Part shown: positions 22,911-34,640 of the stretch, piece after piece
How the letters are laid out: every line of letters begins with the position of its first letter
Numbering within the stretch: position 1 is the first letter of the stretch
The notes under the pieces: generated by a model
Databases searched by the model: none
Told to the model about the DNA's origin: nothing
The model's input: the letters and a program-made list of their open reading frames with translations, nothing else
Assembly (NCBI GenBank): GCA_021229015.1
Contig: CM037778.1
Span: forward strand, 83,140,395-83,204,394
From: Solen grandis
Taxonomy: Eukaryota; Mollusca; Bivalvia; Adapedonta; Solenidae
DNA length: 64,000 nucleotides
Reading direction: 5' to 3'
Program-made: the position numbers and the translations under genes

Positions 22911-25440
22911 TGCTGACATACAAAACCTGTACATCAAAAAGTGTGAAATGTCAAAACCGATATTGCTGAAATATATTGTTTAAGATTATATAGATCTGCA
23001 TATGATTTTTTTCTTTCATGTAGTCATATTTTACACTAAAATTCACAGACTAATTTTGAAAGGCAAAAAAAAAATGGTGCAAAACAGTGGTGACTACATT
23101 AAAATGGAAAATAAGTTCTAATAATTTTGCAAGTTGTAATACAATTACACTGCTCGCAGGTAATGGCTTTTTCAACAGGTTTTGTCTGGCAGGAATCTGA
23201 AAGTTCCATGATAAAACAGTTGGCTGCATAGTAGCCTATTACCAATCTGTATGATAGATGTACTTGTTTTTTTCCCCTCAGAATATATGTTGTAAGGGAG
23301 ATAACTTGTATTATGCTTTCTTCTTGACAGAGCAGGAGTGTTGTACCATTATTGATGAGTCTGCTTACACTAGCTAGAAAATCAGGATGTATATTATTTG
23401 AAAATCATTTAAAAACTGCAAAAACCGCAATTAATGCAGAGTATATATCTGCTTTGTAAGGGGGTGTCTTTGCACTTAGTTCTTTATTATCTGACCAAAT
23501 CAATTTTACATTCAATAAAATCTCAAATTTCTAATATAAAAAAGATACTTGCCACTTATTGTACTTTTTTGTTTAGATTCAGATATCATTGAAAATGTAG
23601 TTTAATGTACACATATGAATATGCAGGAAACATAACAGTGGTACATTAATTTGTAAATCTTCTATCAATATCCTGCTGTCTAGAGCTGAAAGCAAGAATG
23701 ATTGATTCAACTGTCTTAATTTGATTTTTTTTTTTTCAGGAAAAAAATCCATTGGGCTTTTGTTTAAATTTTTTTTTTTTTTTTTTAAAACATCCATTGA
23801 GGGCTCTTTGTTTATCTACAAACGGTATGTCTTTTTTTTTTTTTTTTTTTTGAATTTTAGAATGTTTTTTCCAAACAATCACTGTCCCAGTCTTACAGAT
23901 TTTAGAGGTACACAATATAAATAATATAGCTTTTTTACCAGATGATGGAAATCAGGTCAGCAAAAGTTGGTTGAATCGTGTTATACATATATTTACTATA
24001 ATTGAGGGCACAGTTATATATATTTACACTTTATTTATTTAGAAAAACTAATATATATAAACACCTTAATGTACCTTAATTCTGATTTTGATAAAAAGGA
24101 ATAGAATCCTTGAGTGAAAGGTAACCATCTCTTGACTATCAGTATTCAGGTTATAATTTTTTTTTGCCTGTTTTGACGACCGATATTTGGTCATGTTCCC
24201 AATCACAAAAAGTATTTTATTTTTCCTTTCCAATTTCAGGCAGAAAATTCCCAATTTGGGGGGGGGGGGGGGGGGAGAATTACCACCATTTTTACATGTT
24301 TGGTGTCGAAAGTAGCAAGTCTGAATGATACAAGCCTGAAGGGTTGAATGAACCAAATACTTGATTTTTTGTTCTACTTGAAATGCATAATATGGTTTGA
24401 ATTTTTCCCAATTTTGTCTAAAACAACATAAAAAAATCTCATTCTGGGGGTTGGGTCATGTTCCCAAAATAGTGAGAAAAAAACCCCTGGTATTGGGAAA
24501 AATCCTTTTTGTTGCTACATTTGAAGGATAGGTTCTGTGTAGTATATTAGCCTGGTGATATGTTAGAGGGAATGATATATGTCACCTGGCAGCTGTTTCC
24601 AACATGTCACTAATGGGAGAAACCAGTACTGTTTCAACAATTATACATTGTGCTTTAATGGTCACTAATAGACATTAAGCCTTCCGTCACACTAGTGTCA
24701 TGTACTTGACACTTGATTTGATAAACACTGGTTTTTATAATTTTCTGGTTTGCTTGTCACAGATGGCATTAATGAAAGTTGTTAGGGAAGCTTAAAGTGT
24801 TTTTGTTTTGCAGTATCTAGAAATGGAAGATGATAAGTTTGTTTGATAGTTGTTTGATAGTGATGTGAAAAGAAAGACAAAATCATTAAAATATTATTAA
24901 GCTGCAGGCTTGAGACACCATATAGAAATCATGTAACTCAGATTTGTGTTTTCATGCTTTCCTAACAGAATAGTGTCCACATCTCATGAGTCTTATTCAT
25001 ACAGTGTCAGTAAAAGGTGTGCTCTGTCATTTAATTTCATAAAATTTCTGGTGCTTGATGCCAATGCAGCCTTTCGAGCCTTTGATGTAGAAAATTAATG
25101 AAAAATTTTGGTGTTAAAGCAATGCAGGTACGTAGAAATGACATAAAATGAACTTAGTCCTAGCAGAGGTTCATACAAATGCTCATTGAAATCTCTCACC
25201 AGTACTGTGAGGTAATGTTTTTAATTGTGTTGTTGAAAAGTTCTTATTTGTGTTGCTTAAGAGCTCCTATATGTGATGCTTGAAAACTTTCAGCTATGGT
25301 ATTTGAAAGCTCTTATTTTTGATGTTTGAATGAAAGCTTTTATTTGTAATGTTTGAAAAATCTTGTTATGTAGAAGTTTGAAACGTTAAATTTTGAAACA
25401 ATTGAATTTTGTATATCATATTCAGTCTTCGAAATAACCC
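22911..25440. other. unassigned; homopolymer-rich
   Basis: T runs at 23727-23739, 23769-23785 and 23832-23851, and an 18-base G run at 24258-24275. The sequence has the look of a long intron; no exon is recognised. Phe/Lys-rich frames come from the T runs. Confidence 0.45.
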
Positions 25441-25521
25441 GCACTTGCCCGAAGCCCAGGACAAATAAAATCACTGGTGGACAAGTTAAAATTGCAACCT
25501 GTCTGTCCGGTCGGGCAAGTA
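25441..25521. repeat. short inverted-repeat element, CACTTGCCCG ends
   Basis: GCACTTGCCCG on the left faces CGGGCAAGT on the right across about 60 bp containing CCTGTCTGTCCGG. It abuts the hairpin-ended element that starts at 25524. Confidence 0.45.
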
Positions 25522-25523
25522 AA

Positions 25524-25999
25524 ACAAGAGTGCCAGTGATACCACAATATACGCCGCCACAAAATATAAAGACCAAGAGGGGTCTTTTAATTATTGCTTT
25601 AAACATTTCTGTAAGCATAAGCTCATAATGAAGTCTGTAAGACCAATTTATTTAGCTGAACAGAGATAGAACCCTAAAAATGCTTCCAATATGACAGTAG
25701 GTCAAATAGCAGTATCAATATGAATCCTTTTTTCTTTCTCCGCATAACTTGCAAAAATCACTGTACCAGAAAATCTCTGCTTTATGCACTTTTACCTGTT
25801 TAGAAACTTGAGTTTGAGTTGAATTCTGAATCGCCACTTCATGCACATCTACCCATTATAGTAATGACATTGACCAAGTTTTGAAAAGATTCATTCAGAA
25901 ATGTAGGAAGAGTTGCGTTCACAAAATATGGACGTACGTACGGACAGACAGACGGAGAAGATGACGCCAATATACGACCGCCTCCGGAGGCGTATAAAA
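25524..25999. mobile_element. hairpin-ended non-autonomous element, ATATACGCC family
   Basis: The left end is ACAAGAGTGCCAGTG, then AATATACGCCGCC. The right end is a GACAGACAGACGG stretch, then AATATACGACCGCC and the hairpin GCCTCCGGAGGC with GTATAA. The outline matches the element at 5325: same ACAAGAG start, a left hairpin, GAC-repeats near the right end, and a terminal hairpin. The sequence differs. Confidence 0.65.
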
Positions 26000-26014
26000 A
26001 TTAAGAGATTAAAA

Positions 26015-26017
<3 letters not shown>

Positions 26018-26076
<59 letters not shown>
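26018..26076. repeat. (TA)n microsatellite
   Basis: An uninterrupted TA run of about 50 bp after an A run. It separates the ATATACGCC element from the next repeat. Confidence 0.9.
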
Positions 26077-26080
<4 letters not shown>

Positions 26081-26084
26081 TAAA

Positions 26085-26350
26085 ATGCCATGTATTCTGT
26101 GCATCCATGTATAGTGCGCAGTTCGAGTTTGAGGCTCAAAACCTTGTAAAAAAAGTATTTGCCTTCTATAATGCGCATATCTTTTGCATACGACGCGGAA
26201 GCAGTCATCTTGCTTTCTCGCGGTTGTTTTGCGGATGTTTGATTGCACAAAGGGTGGAATTGTTCTACTCCTTCTGCAAGTCAGGTGTTTTCACACCTTT
26301 AGTATCCACATGTATTTGCATTGTTACCTTGTTTAAGCTGATAGTTTAAG
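26085..26350 (+). repeat. GTGCGCA repeat, copy 1
   Basis: Shares CATGTATAGTGCGCA, then GAGTTTGAGG, TCAAAACCTTG and CCTTCTATAA with 49062-49360, in the same order. It starts right after the TA run with ACTGTAAAATGCCATG, the counterpart of ACCGTAAACACGCATG in the other copy. Confidence 0.65.
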
Positions 26351-26559
26351 TATTTATCTGAAACTACCAACATGCATATCGCTGAATGTCAATACAATAT
26401 CAATGATTACATTGTATATCAGTATGTTTTACATGTCCATCGCTCAATGAATTGTAACTTGCTTCTCCACCATCAGTTTTCTCTTCCCTGCATTATCAAG
26501 CGTATAATTTCTAAGTATGACAGTTACATTATGGTCTGTCTGCAACCAGTCAAGTTAAA

Positions 26560-26791
26560 CCCTTTCCCTCATAGAGGACACCATGAAAAGACCTATGCGA
26601 ACAGCATAAAACCAGATCAGCCTGCGAGTAACTCGCAGGCTTATCAGGTTTTATGCTGTTCGCTGCTCCTCAGTGGTCTGGAAATGAGGATTTTGTAATT
26701 AAATTTGGTATGGTTTAACTGGTTTTCTGCAGATTAGGCTTTATGTGATACCTACTGAGTGCGTCAAAATGAGTCTATATGAGGGAAAGGG
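26560..26791 (+). mobile_element. TTAA MITE family 1, copy 3
   Basis: Same orientation and full central hairpin as the copy at 11171, with one change in the apex region (GGCTTATCAGG). TTAA lies at 26555-26558 with one extra A, and at 26792-26795 (G/TTAA). Confidence 0.9.
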
Positions 26792-27143
26792 TTAAGAAGT
26801 GTAGTGGTGTAAACTAGTCGCTTCTTCTTGAAGTGACTGGCACCCTCCCCCCTATCTTCCACAGGCTGGGATATTTCTCCTACTGATAAGAAGTCAATGG
26901 TTTTAGATTAAACATAACTTGAACACAAGAGAGTTGGCGGGAGGGGGGGGGGGTATTTCTGGAGGATTGTGTGTTGTTTGTTGCCATAGCAAGTTATTGT
27001 TTATACACGCAACAGCTGTTTTAAGTGGAGTTACGGTTTAGTCTGACAAGGCTGCTGGTCTTTTTTTGAGTACAGGGTGTCAGTCTAGCCTTGTGTTTCT
27101 GAGAAATCCCACCTTGAAACTTGTGGCATACTCTCATATCTAA

Positions 27144-27344
27144 CCCTTACCATGCTAAATTTATTAAATGGGCTTGCCCTTTCTTCATATTTGACGGTAC
27201 CATTTGTTGTTTTTGGAGGTGTTTACTGAAAATTTATGGACAGACGTATGAACTGTACCATGATCAGGCTGAAAAGATGTGCAGGCTGATCTTTGTCAGA
27301 ACTGGTTGCAAAGGAAGTCATACATGCCCACAGCATTGTAAGAG
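27144..27344 (+). mobile_element. TTAA MITE family 2, copy c
   Basis: Starts CCCTTACCATGCTAAATTT and ends TAAGAG/TCAA, a mutated TAAGGG/TTAA. The body has GCCCTTTCTTCAT, ACCATGATCAGGCTG and CAGAACTGGTTGCAAAGG. Confidence 0.75.
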
Positions 27345-27493
27345 TCAAGTACTAGTGCACTGATTAGACCCATTGGAAAGGTCCTATGCACCTCAGTGTC
27401 ATGAGGTACATCAACAAGGCTTTAGACAGTTTTGTTGCCAACTTGATTTTTTTTTTTAATACTAACATTTTTCCCTTTTCCCTCATGTGACTT

Positions 27494-27925
27494 AGTTTAC
27501 ATTGTATTTTTTCTCAGTAGTTTAATTCTCTTCTCTTTTAGTTTACATTGTATTTTTTCTCAGTAGTTTAATTCTCTTCTCTTTTAGTTTACATTGATTT
27601 TTTCTCAGTAGTTTAATTCTCTTCTCTTTTAGTTTACATTGTATTTTTTCTCAGTAGTTTAATTCTCTTCTCTTTTAGTTTACATTGTATTTTTTCTCAG
27701 TAGTTTAATTCTCTTCTCTTTTAGTTTACATTGAATTTTTTCTCAGTAGTTTAATTCTCTTCTCTTTTAGTTTACATTGTATTTTTTCTCAGTAGTTTAA
27801 TTCTCTTCTTTTTTAGTTTACATTGTATTTTTTCTCAGTAGTTTAATTCTCTCCACTTTTAGTTTACGTTGTATTTTTTCTCAGTAGTTTGATTCTCTCC
27901 TCTTAAAAATTTAGTTTACATTGAA
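27494..27925 (+). repeat. 46-bp minisatellite, about nine copies
   Basis: TTTACATTGTATTTTTTCTC recurs every 46 bp from 27496 to about 27912. Copies are nearly identical at first and drift toward the right end. Each unit ends in AATTCTCTTCTCTTTTAG, a pyrimidine tract plus AG that looks like a 3' splice site. Confidence 0.95.
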
Positions 27926-28861
27926 TTTTTTGTTTATTGATCAACACATTCCCAACCAAACTGGTTTAACCTCCATTTAGCAACCTGCAGGATAATAAGG
28001 CATTTTCTCTGGATCAGTCAACTGTTTGCTAAAGAAAGGTTTACCAGTATTTATCCAAAAAAGTCAAACATTTCAAATATCAGACATTTACGCTACAGCA
28101 ATGCTCAATGTTTGAAACAGACAGTTTACCTCCTTTGATCAAAAATGTTTCTTTGCAGTGACTTACATACTGCATCACAGCATGTGAATTCGAGCATCTA
28201 AAATAACTGTGAGCTTCACACAGTGCCAGTCATTTCTGTGGCTTTTTCAGGTACATTAAGGTGACTAATTGGGGAGATTTTCTTGAATTTTTAAAGGCTT
28301 GTTAACAAACCTTAATGAGTTTTACAAATGAGAAACTGTTAACTTTTTATCAGATCTATCAAACTCCTGAGAAATTTCTGGGTCACTGAGTATTTTTGGA
28401 TTGCAACGGAATTTCTCAAAACTGCTAACATGAATGCTAGTTTATAATATGGTGCTACCATAACTACATTCTCAATAACAATATAATGCTAATAATTACA
28501 AAAGTGGCAAATTTTGACACATTCTGTGTACATTGAGCCTTTAACGTTTATAGTGACTCTAATAGTCTATTACAGAATTGTCTACTCGACTACAACATTC
28601 AGGTCATATTTAATGCGATTATAGTTATAGGTTATATATGCGTGGTATATGTCAGTAGATGGGAAGTAAATCGTGGGCAGAATGGTCATGTATGTCTTTT
28701 GTATTTGTATACTATTGGTCAGTATGGATTGCTGCAGGTGATGGTTAAGTCATAATACTATGAATAATTGAAACAGTTTTATAGTGCTTGAGCTTATGTA
28801 TCAAGGAAATAACCGACCAAAGTGTGATATGACATGGTTATAAAACTTATGAAATAAGCTC

Positions 28862-29020
28862 CAAATGATTGGCCTAGTGTCAAGATACGAGGACTGGGTG
28901 TGGTACCATGCCACATGTGTACAGTGTGATTCTGCAGTGTGGCCACAAGTAGACATGGTCTCCAAATGACTGAAATACTGTCGGTGGGATGTTAAACCTA
29001 ATAAACAAATAAAAAACAAC
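28862..29020 (+). mobile_element. SINE family B, 5'-truncated copy
   Basis: Contains GGGTGTGGTACCATGCC, CTGCAGTGTGGCC, CAAGTAGACATGGTCTCC and CTGAAATACTGTCGGTGGGA, then an AAACAAATAAA tail. It matches the 3' half of the full copy at 58173. The tRNA head is missing, as expected for incomplete reverse transcription. Confidence 0.8.
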
Positions 29021-29060
29021 TTCAAAATGTGGGTATGGCACATGTTCAGATTTGCTATCA

Positions 29061-30018
29061 TTATACCCCCACAAATGAAATTTGGGGGGGTATATAGGAG
29101 TCACCCTGTCGGTCGGTCGGTCGGTCCGTCGGTCCGGCGGTTGGTCTACAAATATTTGTCCGGAGCATTTCTCCAAAACTACTGTACCTATGTTGATGAA
29201 ACTTCATAGGTAGATAGACCTTGATGAGAGGAAGTGCAGTGCATAAGAACCATAACTCTGCATGTATTTTGAAAGGAGTTATTGCCCTTTGTCATTTTTA
29301 ATCTTTTGATTTTGTCCGGAGCATAACTCCAATACTAAAGTAGCTAGGTTGATGAAACTTCATATGTAGATTGATCTTGATGAGAGGAAGTGCAGTGCAC
29401 AAGAACCATAACTCTGCATTTATTTTGAAAGGAGTTATTGCCCTTTGTTATTTTTAATATTTTGATTTTGTCCGGAGCATAACTCCAATACTAAAGTAGC
29501 TAGGTTGATGAAACTTCATATGTAGATTGATCTTGATGAGAGGAAGTGCAGTGCATAAGAACCATAACTCTACATGCTTTTTAAAGGAGTTATTCCCCTT
29601 TGTTAATTTTTGTCTTTTGATTTTGTCCAGAGCATTTCTCCAAAACTACTGTACTTATGTTGATCAAACTTCACATGTAGATAGACCTTCATGAGAGGAA
29701 GTGCAGTGCCTAAGAACCATAACTCTGCATGTATTTTGAAAGGAGTTATTCCCTTTGTATTTTTTCTTTTGATTTTGTCCGAGCATCTCCAAAACTAGTA
29801 CTAGTTGATGAAACTTCATATGTAGATTGATCTTGATGAGAGGAAGTGCAGTGCACAAGAACCATAACTCTGCATGTATTTTGAAAGGAGTTATTGCCCT
29901 TTGTCATTTTTAATCTTTTGATTTTGTCCGGAGCATAACTCCAATACTAAAGTAGCTAGGTTGATGAAACTTCATATGTAGATTGATCTTGATGAGAGGA
30001 AGTGCAGTGCATAAGAAA
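29061..30018. mobile_element. hairpin-ended element with six 156-bp repeats
   Basis: The left end is the hairpin TATACCCCCACA..TGGGGGGGTATA (29062-29093), followed by a GTCGGTCGG stretch. Six units then follow, marked by GATGAA or GATCAA at 29194, 29351, 29507, 29662, 29807 and 29963 (spacing 145-157). Each unit has TCCGGAGCATAACTCC, GAGAGGAAGTGCAGTGC and AAAGGAGTTATTGCCC. No right-end hairpin was seen, so the copy is probably truncated. Confidence 0.75.
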
Positions 30019-30106
30019 ACCACAATGTAAATTCTTAAAGACAGCTTTTTGCAAACAATAAATATGGATGTGAACCATAATTAGACTGCATTTTTATTCT
30101 CCTCAG

Positions 30107-30450
30107 CTACAGATCTGGGGGGCAAATTGTTTTCTTCTGTGTGTCTGTATGTGTGTCTCTCTGTCTATCTGTCTGTCTGTCAAAACTTTTTAGCATTGTC
30201 CAATACTTTTGAACCATTGCTCACACTTACTTTAAACCTTACATACATGTAGTCTTACACTCACGCAAACTTTTGAAACTGTATTCCTACACATGACAGA
30301 CTTCCGGTGTGGGTATTGATCACCTTTAGTGATAATATTTTTTTTTGTTATGCTTATAAGCCCAAATCCTATGTGTGAACATTCGTTTTATGTGTCATGT
30401 GAATACATCCTGTGTCAAAGATGGGGGTGGGGGTATGAATCACCTTCAGT
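30107..30450. repeat. GTCTGTCTGTC-bearing repeat fragment
   Basis: CTCAGCTACAGATCTGGGGG precedes a TGTGTCTCTCTGTCTATCTG stretch, and TTCCGGTGTGGGTATTGATC is echoed by GGTGGGGGTATGAATCACC about 120 bp later. The style matches the other hairpin/GTCTG elements in this window, but no clear ends were found. Confidence 0.4.
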
Positions 30451-32552
30451 GATAGTTCTAGTTCATCTTTAATAAAACTTAATTACCAAATATTTAGATT
30501 TTATGAATAATGGCCCAGTGTAAATCCTGATTAGCTTGCAAGGTACTCCATATGGGTGATGGGTGTACAGTTTAGTTAAAACTTATTTTACTTCAATTGA
30601 GATATAAGTTCTTACAACTTCTACTAATTCCTCTTGACAGTTCCCAGGTTGTCAAGTACTTTGTACCTGGGAAGGTCATGAAAAATCCTTGCTTCCAATG
30701 CAGTTAAAATTTGACCTACAACCTTTGGATCAGCAGTGAGATATGTTACTGCTGGACTGGGGCGCCCTTGACTCCAGGGGTCATATTGACTCATATGTGA
30801 CCTGCTGTTGACCAGTGCCTTTAGTATTACAAGGTAGCATTTCAATCTGATCAGTGGGTTTACAGTGATCAAGCATGATGCAAAATGATGAATATTTGAG
30901 TTTTTAAGTTAAATTGGGATCAGTTGCATGTATCTATAGCTCTGCTCCTGGATCAGAGACCCCAATTCACGAAGATAATTTGCACTATATTTGACTGTCC
31001 ATTCACATATTATTGAGATCAGAAGTGTAGAAAGGTTTGAAAACAATAAAACAATTACATTTATGAAGTTTTGAATTTTCATACAAATAAAAAATTTGAT
31101 TCAAAAGTTCATGCTGAAATTAGAACGATCTTAAATTTTCTCGGTTTTTCAGCTTATTTTAAGATTGATTACCATGCACGTTTTGACTTGAGAAGTGATG
31201 GAATTGTAGCAATTAAGGTGTAAGCAATTATAACTCTGTGATTAATTTTTAATGGAGTAGTTATTTATGTATTTGAACAATGTGAGGAAGCTTTAGTGTG
31301 GAGAAATTACTAATTGATCTATGCCCCAAGTTTTTCTGCCATCCAATTGTTTAATGCTCTGTGTTGAAGGATTTTTTTAAATCTTTTTTCTATCATGTTT
31401 CTTAATTTTGGCTTGTATTGTAGATGTAAACAGACAGGAAGGTAATAGGATATGTGTTCAGTTGATCAGAATGTATTGAAAAAACAACAAATAAATTGAA
31501 GATTCTGAGTACTACTCAAGTATTCTATATAACACAAAGTTGCATTATAGAAAAGCCAAATGGTACCTCAGTCATTTTACTCTATGTCTGCAAGCTGTTT
31601 TTATGGTTTCCACTGTTTTTAAGGTTGTCATAGGATCATAGGATGTAATTATGTACTATTTTTACTAGTTGTGAGATTCTCTTACAAGACTCTTGCAAAT
31701 AATTAATGTTAATTAAAAAACAAATTTCAAAATTCAGAAGAATAAAAAAAGAGTCTTAACAAACCTTACACAAAAATTCATCTGAGGAGGATAAAAACTT
31801 ATAAAAAAAAAAAAGATCAAACCACTGTTTTCAGTAAAGACTGAAGTTTATACAGAATTGATTAAGAAGACAAGTACTGCGTGTCTCAGTTAAGTGGGTG
31901 ATGTGGCTGCAGATGTGGCAATGTTTTAGTAGCAGGTAAGACCAGGTGGAGGGTACCACCCATTCTAGGGTGTAGTGAAGGTTTCCGGAGAGTCAGGACA
32001 GTTCTAGCACTGTACCATCTGTCATAACAAAACATCAGGAACTAATCATAGACCCAGGTAGTAAATGTAGCTCATGCTGATCATTGAAGTTGCAAAACTA
32101 GCTCAAATATATGTTAAAGGAAAACAAGTAGAATCCTGATTACAAGACCGTCTGTCAATCTTGGAAGGATTTGAAAAGAGAGAAAGAGAGAGAGAGAGTA
32201 AAGAAGGATATAAAGAGAGAGAGAGAGAGAACAACATGCAAAGAAGGAGTGGGAAAGAGAGTATTCCCACGAGCTTTAAAACTCATTTAAAAGTTAATGA
32301 ATAAAATATTCAATCCAATTAATGCTATCCTATCTGTATGGTGACTAGGGAATTATCTTATTTTTTATTTCACAATTTCAAAAAGAGTGGGAAAACATTC
32401 TTAGACACACAAATCTTTTCACAATGTGTTTTTAAGACTGGTATCTGTCTCAAGGATAGGCCAGTAATATGGATTCATGCCTATGGCCCTAAACTACTCA
32501 ATACACCTTGCATTTTACCGTAAACCATACGTAGAAAACTCTGGTTATTAGT
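30451..32552. other. unassigned; GA microsatellites
   Basis: GA runs at 32182-32198 and 32214-32229 are the only simple repeats seen. No supported gene. Confidence 0.4.
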
Positions 32553-33310
32553 TTGGGGTATGTCGGTGGGCGGGCAGGCGGGTGGGCGTAAACAATTTCT
32601 TCTGTGCGCAACTCCTCCTACATTTTTCAACGGATTTTGCACAAACTTTTACAGAAGCATTATTACATAGTGGCCTGGTGCATATTGTCAGGGTTTTGTG
32701 GTTCGACTATTTTTGATGCAGTTATGGCCCTTTGCCCTTTAACGGATGTAATATAAAGGGAAATATTCTTTCGTGCACAACTTCTACATTTCTTAATAAA
32801 TTTTGTCCATACTTTAACCCTTTCCCTCATATAGACTCATTTTGACGCCCTCAATAGGTATCACATAAAGCCTGATCTGCAGAAAACCACAGTTAAACCT
32901 TACCAAATTTAATTACAAAATCCTCATTTCCAGACCACTGAGGAGCAGCGAACAGCATAAAACCTGATCACTCGCAGGCTGATCTGGTTTTATGCTGTTC
33001 GCATAGGTCTTTTCATGGTGTCCTCTGTGAGGGAAAGGGTTAACAGAAGTACCTTCACTAAGTCACCCTGGAGAATATTACCTGTGTTTTGTTTGACCAT
33101 TTTTGATGGAATTATGCCCTTTGATAAAATTCCTTGTCCAGAGCATAACTCCTACATTATAAGAGGTATTGACTTGAAACTTTATAGGTGCATACATCTC
33201 ATTGAGGTGGAATGCAGTGCATAGGAACCTCACTCTGTGATTCATAATTTTGGAGTTACATGTTTGCCCCTTTGTAAAAATTCCTGATATGGAGCATAAC
33301 TCCTTAATTT
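32553..33310. mobile_element. GTCGGTGGGCGGG repeat interrupted by a MITE
   Basis: Begins with GGTATGTCGGTGGGCGGGCA, then units with GCACAAACTTTTACAGAAGC and GACTATTTTTGATGCAGTTA. The second unit is interrupted after CCATACTTTAA by a TTAA MITE and resumes at TTAACAGAAGTACC. Later units have AGAGCATAACTCCTACATT, as in the element at 29061. Confidence 0.65.
32818..33039 (-). mobile_element. TTAA MITE family 1, copy 4 (nested)
   Basis: Intact termini with TTAA at 32814-32817 and 33040-33043, inside another repeat. The central palindrome is partly lost: one arm reads CCTGATCACTCGCAGG. The surrounding repeat gives an empty-site reference. Confidence 0.92.
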
Positions 33311-33718
33311 TAAAATATATAGTAATGATTGGTTTTGCAGTTTGACCATTTTTGATGTTTGCTTTATACAAAATTGCATTAGATTTAATAGACATTGAGC
33401 ACAAAATTATTTGACTGATACAAATAATCTGTACTGGGACGAAACATTGCGAAAAGAAAACCTGGTTTTGTGACAATTCCTGTCACTTGTTTTCCTATGT
33501 TACCCAGAGGCTGTTCAGGTGTCCTCCTCTCAGGAAATTTCTTCAAATTCATGAAGTTTTCTCCAAATTTGCTTTTTTACTCCAAGACTTTTTTAAATGG
33601 CTTTATTTCCCCTAAAATATGGTATTAATATATATAAGGCCTCCTCCCAATAGGCCTAAGCCAAAGAAAAAGCCTGATGAGACTGGAATTATGATTTCAT
33701 TCTGAACAGGGATTTTGT

Positions 33719-33830
33719 GTTACCTGTTGTAAGCAGAGGTGACATATAGGAATCCCTTTTCTGTCTGTCACACTTTTTCCGTCAGGCTTCAGCAGGTAAT
33801 GTGTTTCAGAAGACACTCTTGTATTGTGTT
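33719..33830. mobile_element. CACCTGCTG palindromic element, copy 1 (diverged)
   Basis: TTACCTGTTGTAAGCAGAGG, GGAATCCCTTTTCTGTCTGT, then CAGGCTTCAGCAGGTAATGT. Outer arms TTACCTG and CAGGTAA are inverted. Relatives are at 42853 and 53642. Confidence 0.6.
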
Positions 33831-34440
33831 CCAGTCAAGGTACTGAGGAGCAACAAACTGTATATCACCTAACCATTCTGTAAGTTATTTCATGCTGATT
33901 TGGTTTGAAACTGGTTGTGTAGGTAATTCCGTGGTAAAAGGTTTTCAGAACAAGCTCATATTTCAAAGGTGTTTTATCACATTCACTGGTTAGTAATATG
34001 GTTATTAATAACATGATTTTCTTGAAAACCATAGATTTCATAGTTGCACATAAATTTGTGTATTGTTTTCTGCTGCAAAAAGTAAGATGCATTGACATAG
34101 CATTTTCCTTAAAACTATTGATGTCATAGGTGCACATTTAAATATAAATTGTTTTCTTCAAAATAATACGTAATACGTTTTATTGATGCACATTGAAATA
34201 ACACAATCCTCAAAACCACTGATGTCACAGGACTTGTTTTCCTCAATACCAAAGATGCCAGGTTCACAGTAAATTATGGTTTCCATCAAAATTATACATG
34301 CCAGAAATGCATTTTAAAGCACTTCTATGTATTGTTATTCTTCAATATAAAGCCCATTCATTTATATATAGTTTTTCTGAAATCATAGATGCTATTGAAA
34401 CCAAATCATACCGTGAAGTGCCATGCATAGTACACTTTTT
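33831..34440. other. unassigned stretch
   Basis: A 90-codon minus-strand frame (33865-34137) has no recognised feature. Short phrases such as AAACCACTGATGTCA and AAACTATTGATGTCATAGG recur loosely, suggesting an old tandem repeat. Confidence 0.35.
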
Positions 34441-34640
34441 TATGCCCCTGCATCGGTAGGTCTAGGGGCATATTGTTTTTGGTCTGTCTGTTACAAAACT
34501 TTTACCTTGACCATAACACAGAAGTCATTCCATCTACAGCCTCCAAACTTCACAGGTGCATGCACCTTGATGATCTCTACTAACCAGGTGACCTTGACCT
34601 TCAAATGACCTTGACACCCAAGGTCAAAGGGCCCTCGCAG
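34441..34640. mobile_element. hairpin-ended fragment, ATGCCCCT family
   Basis: TATGCCCCTGCATC, a loop, then AGGGGCATATTG forms a terminal hairpin (34441-34473). GGTCTGTCTGTTACAAAAC and AACTTCACAGGTGCATG follow. Only the left part is present. Confidence 0.6.

Noticed and set aside
23727..23760. DCP1 exon 2 after the acceptor TTTTTTTTTTCAG/GAAAAAAAT
   Set aside because: The start EKN resembles the expected EKTD, but the sequence then runs into poly-T-encoded Phe with no EVH1 residues.
25891..26250. 119-codon minus-strand frame
   Set aside because: It consists of a TA microsatellite (Tyr-Ile repeats) plus repeat elements on both sides.
27494..27925. CRISPR-like array
   Set aside because: It is a contiguous 46-bp minisatellite without unique spacers, in a eukaryotic context.
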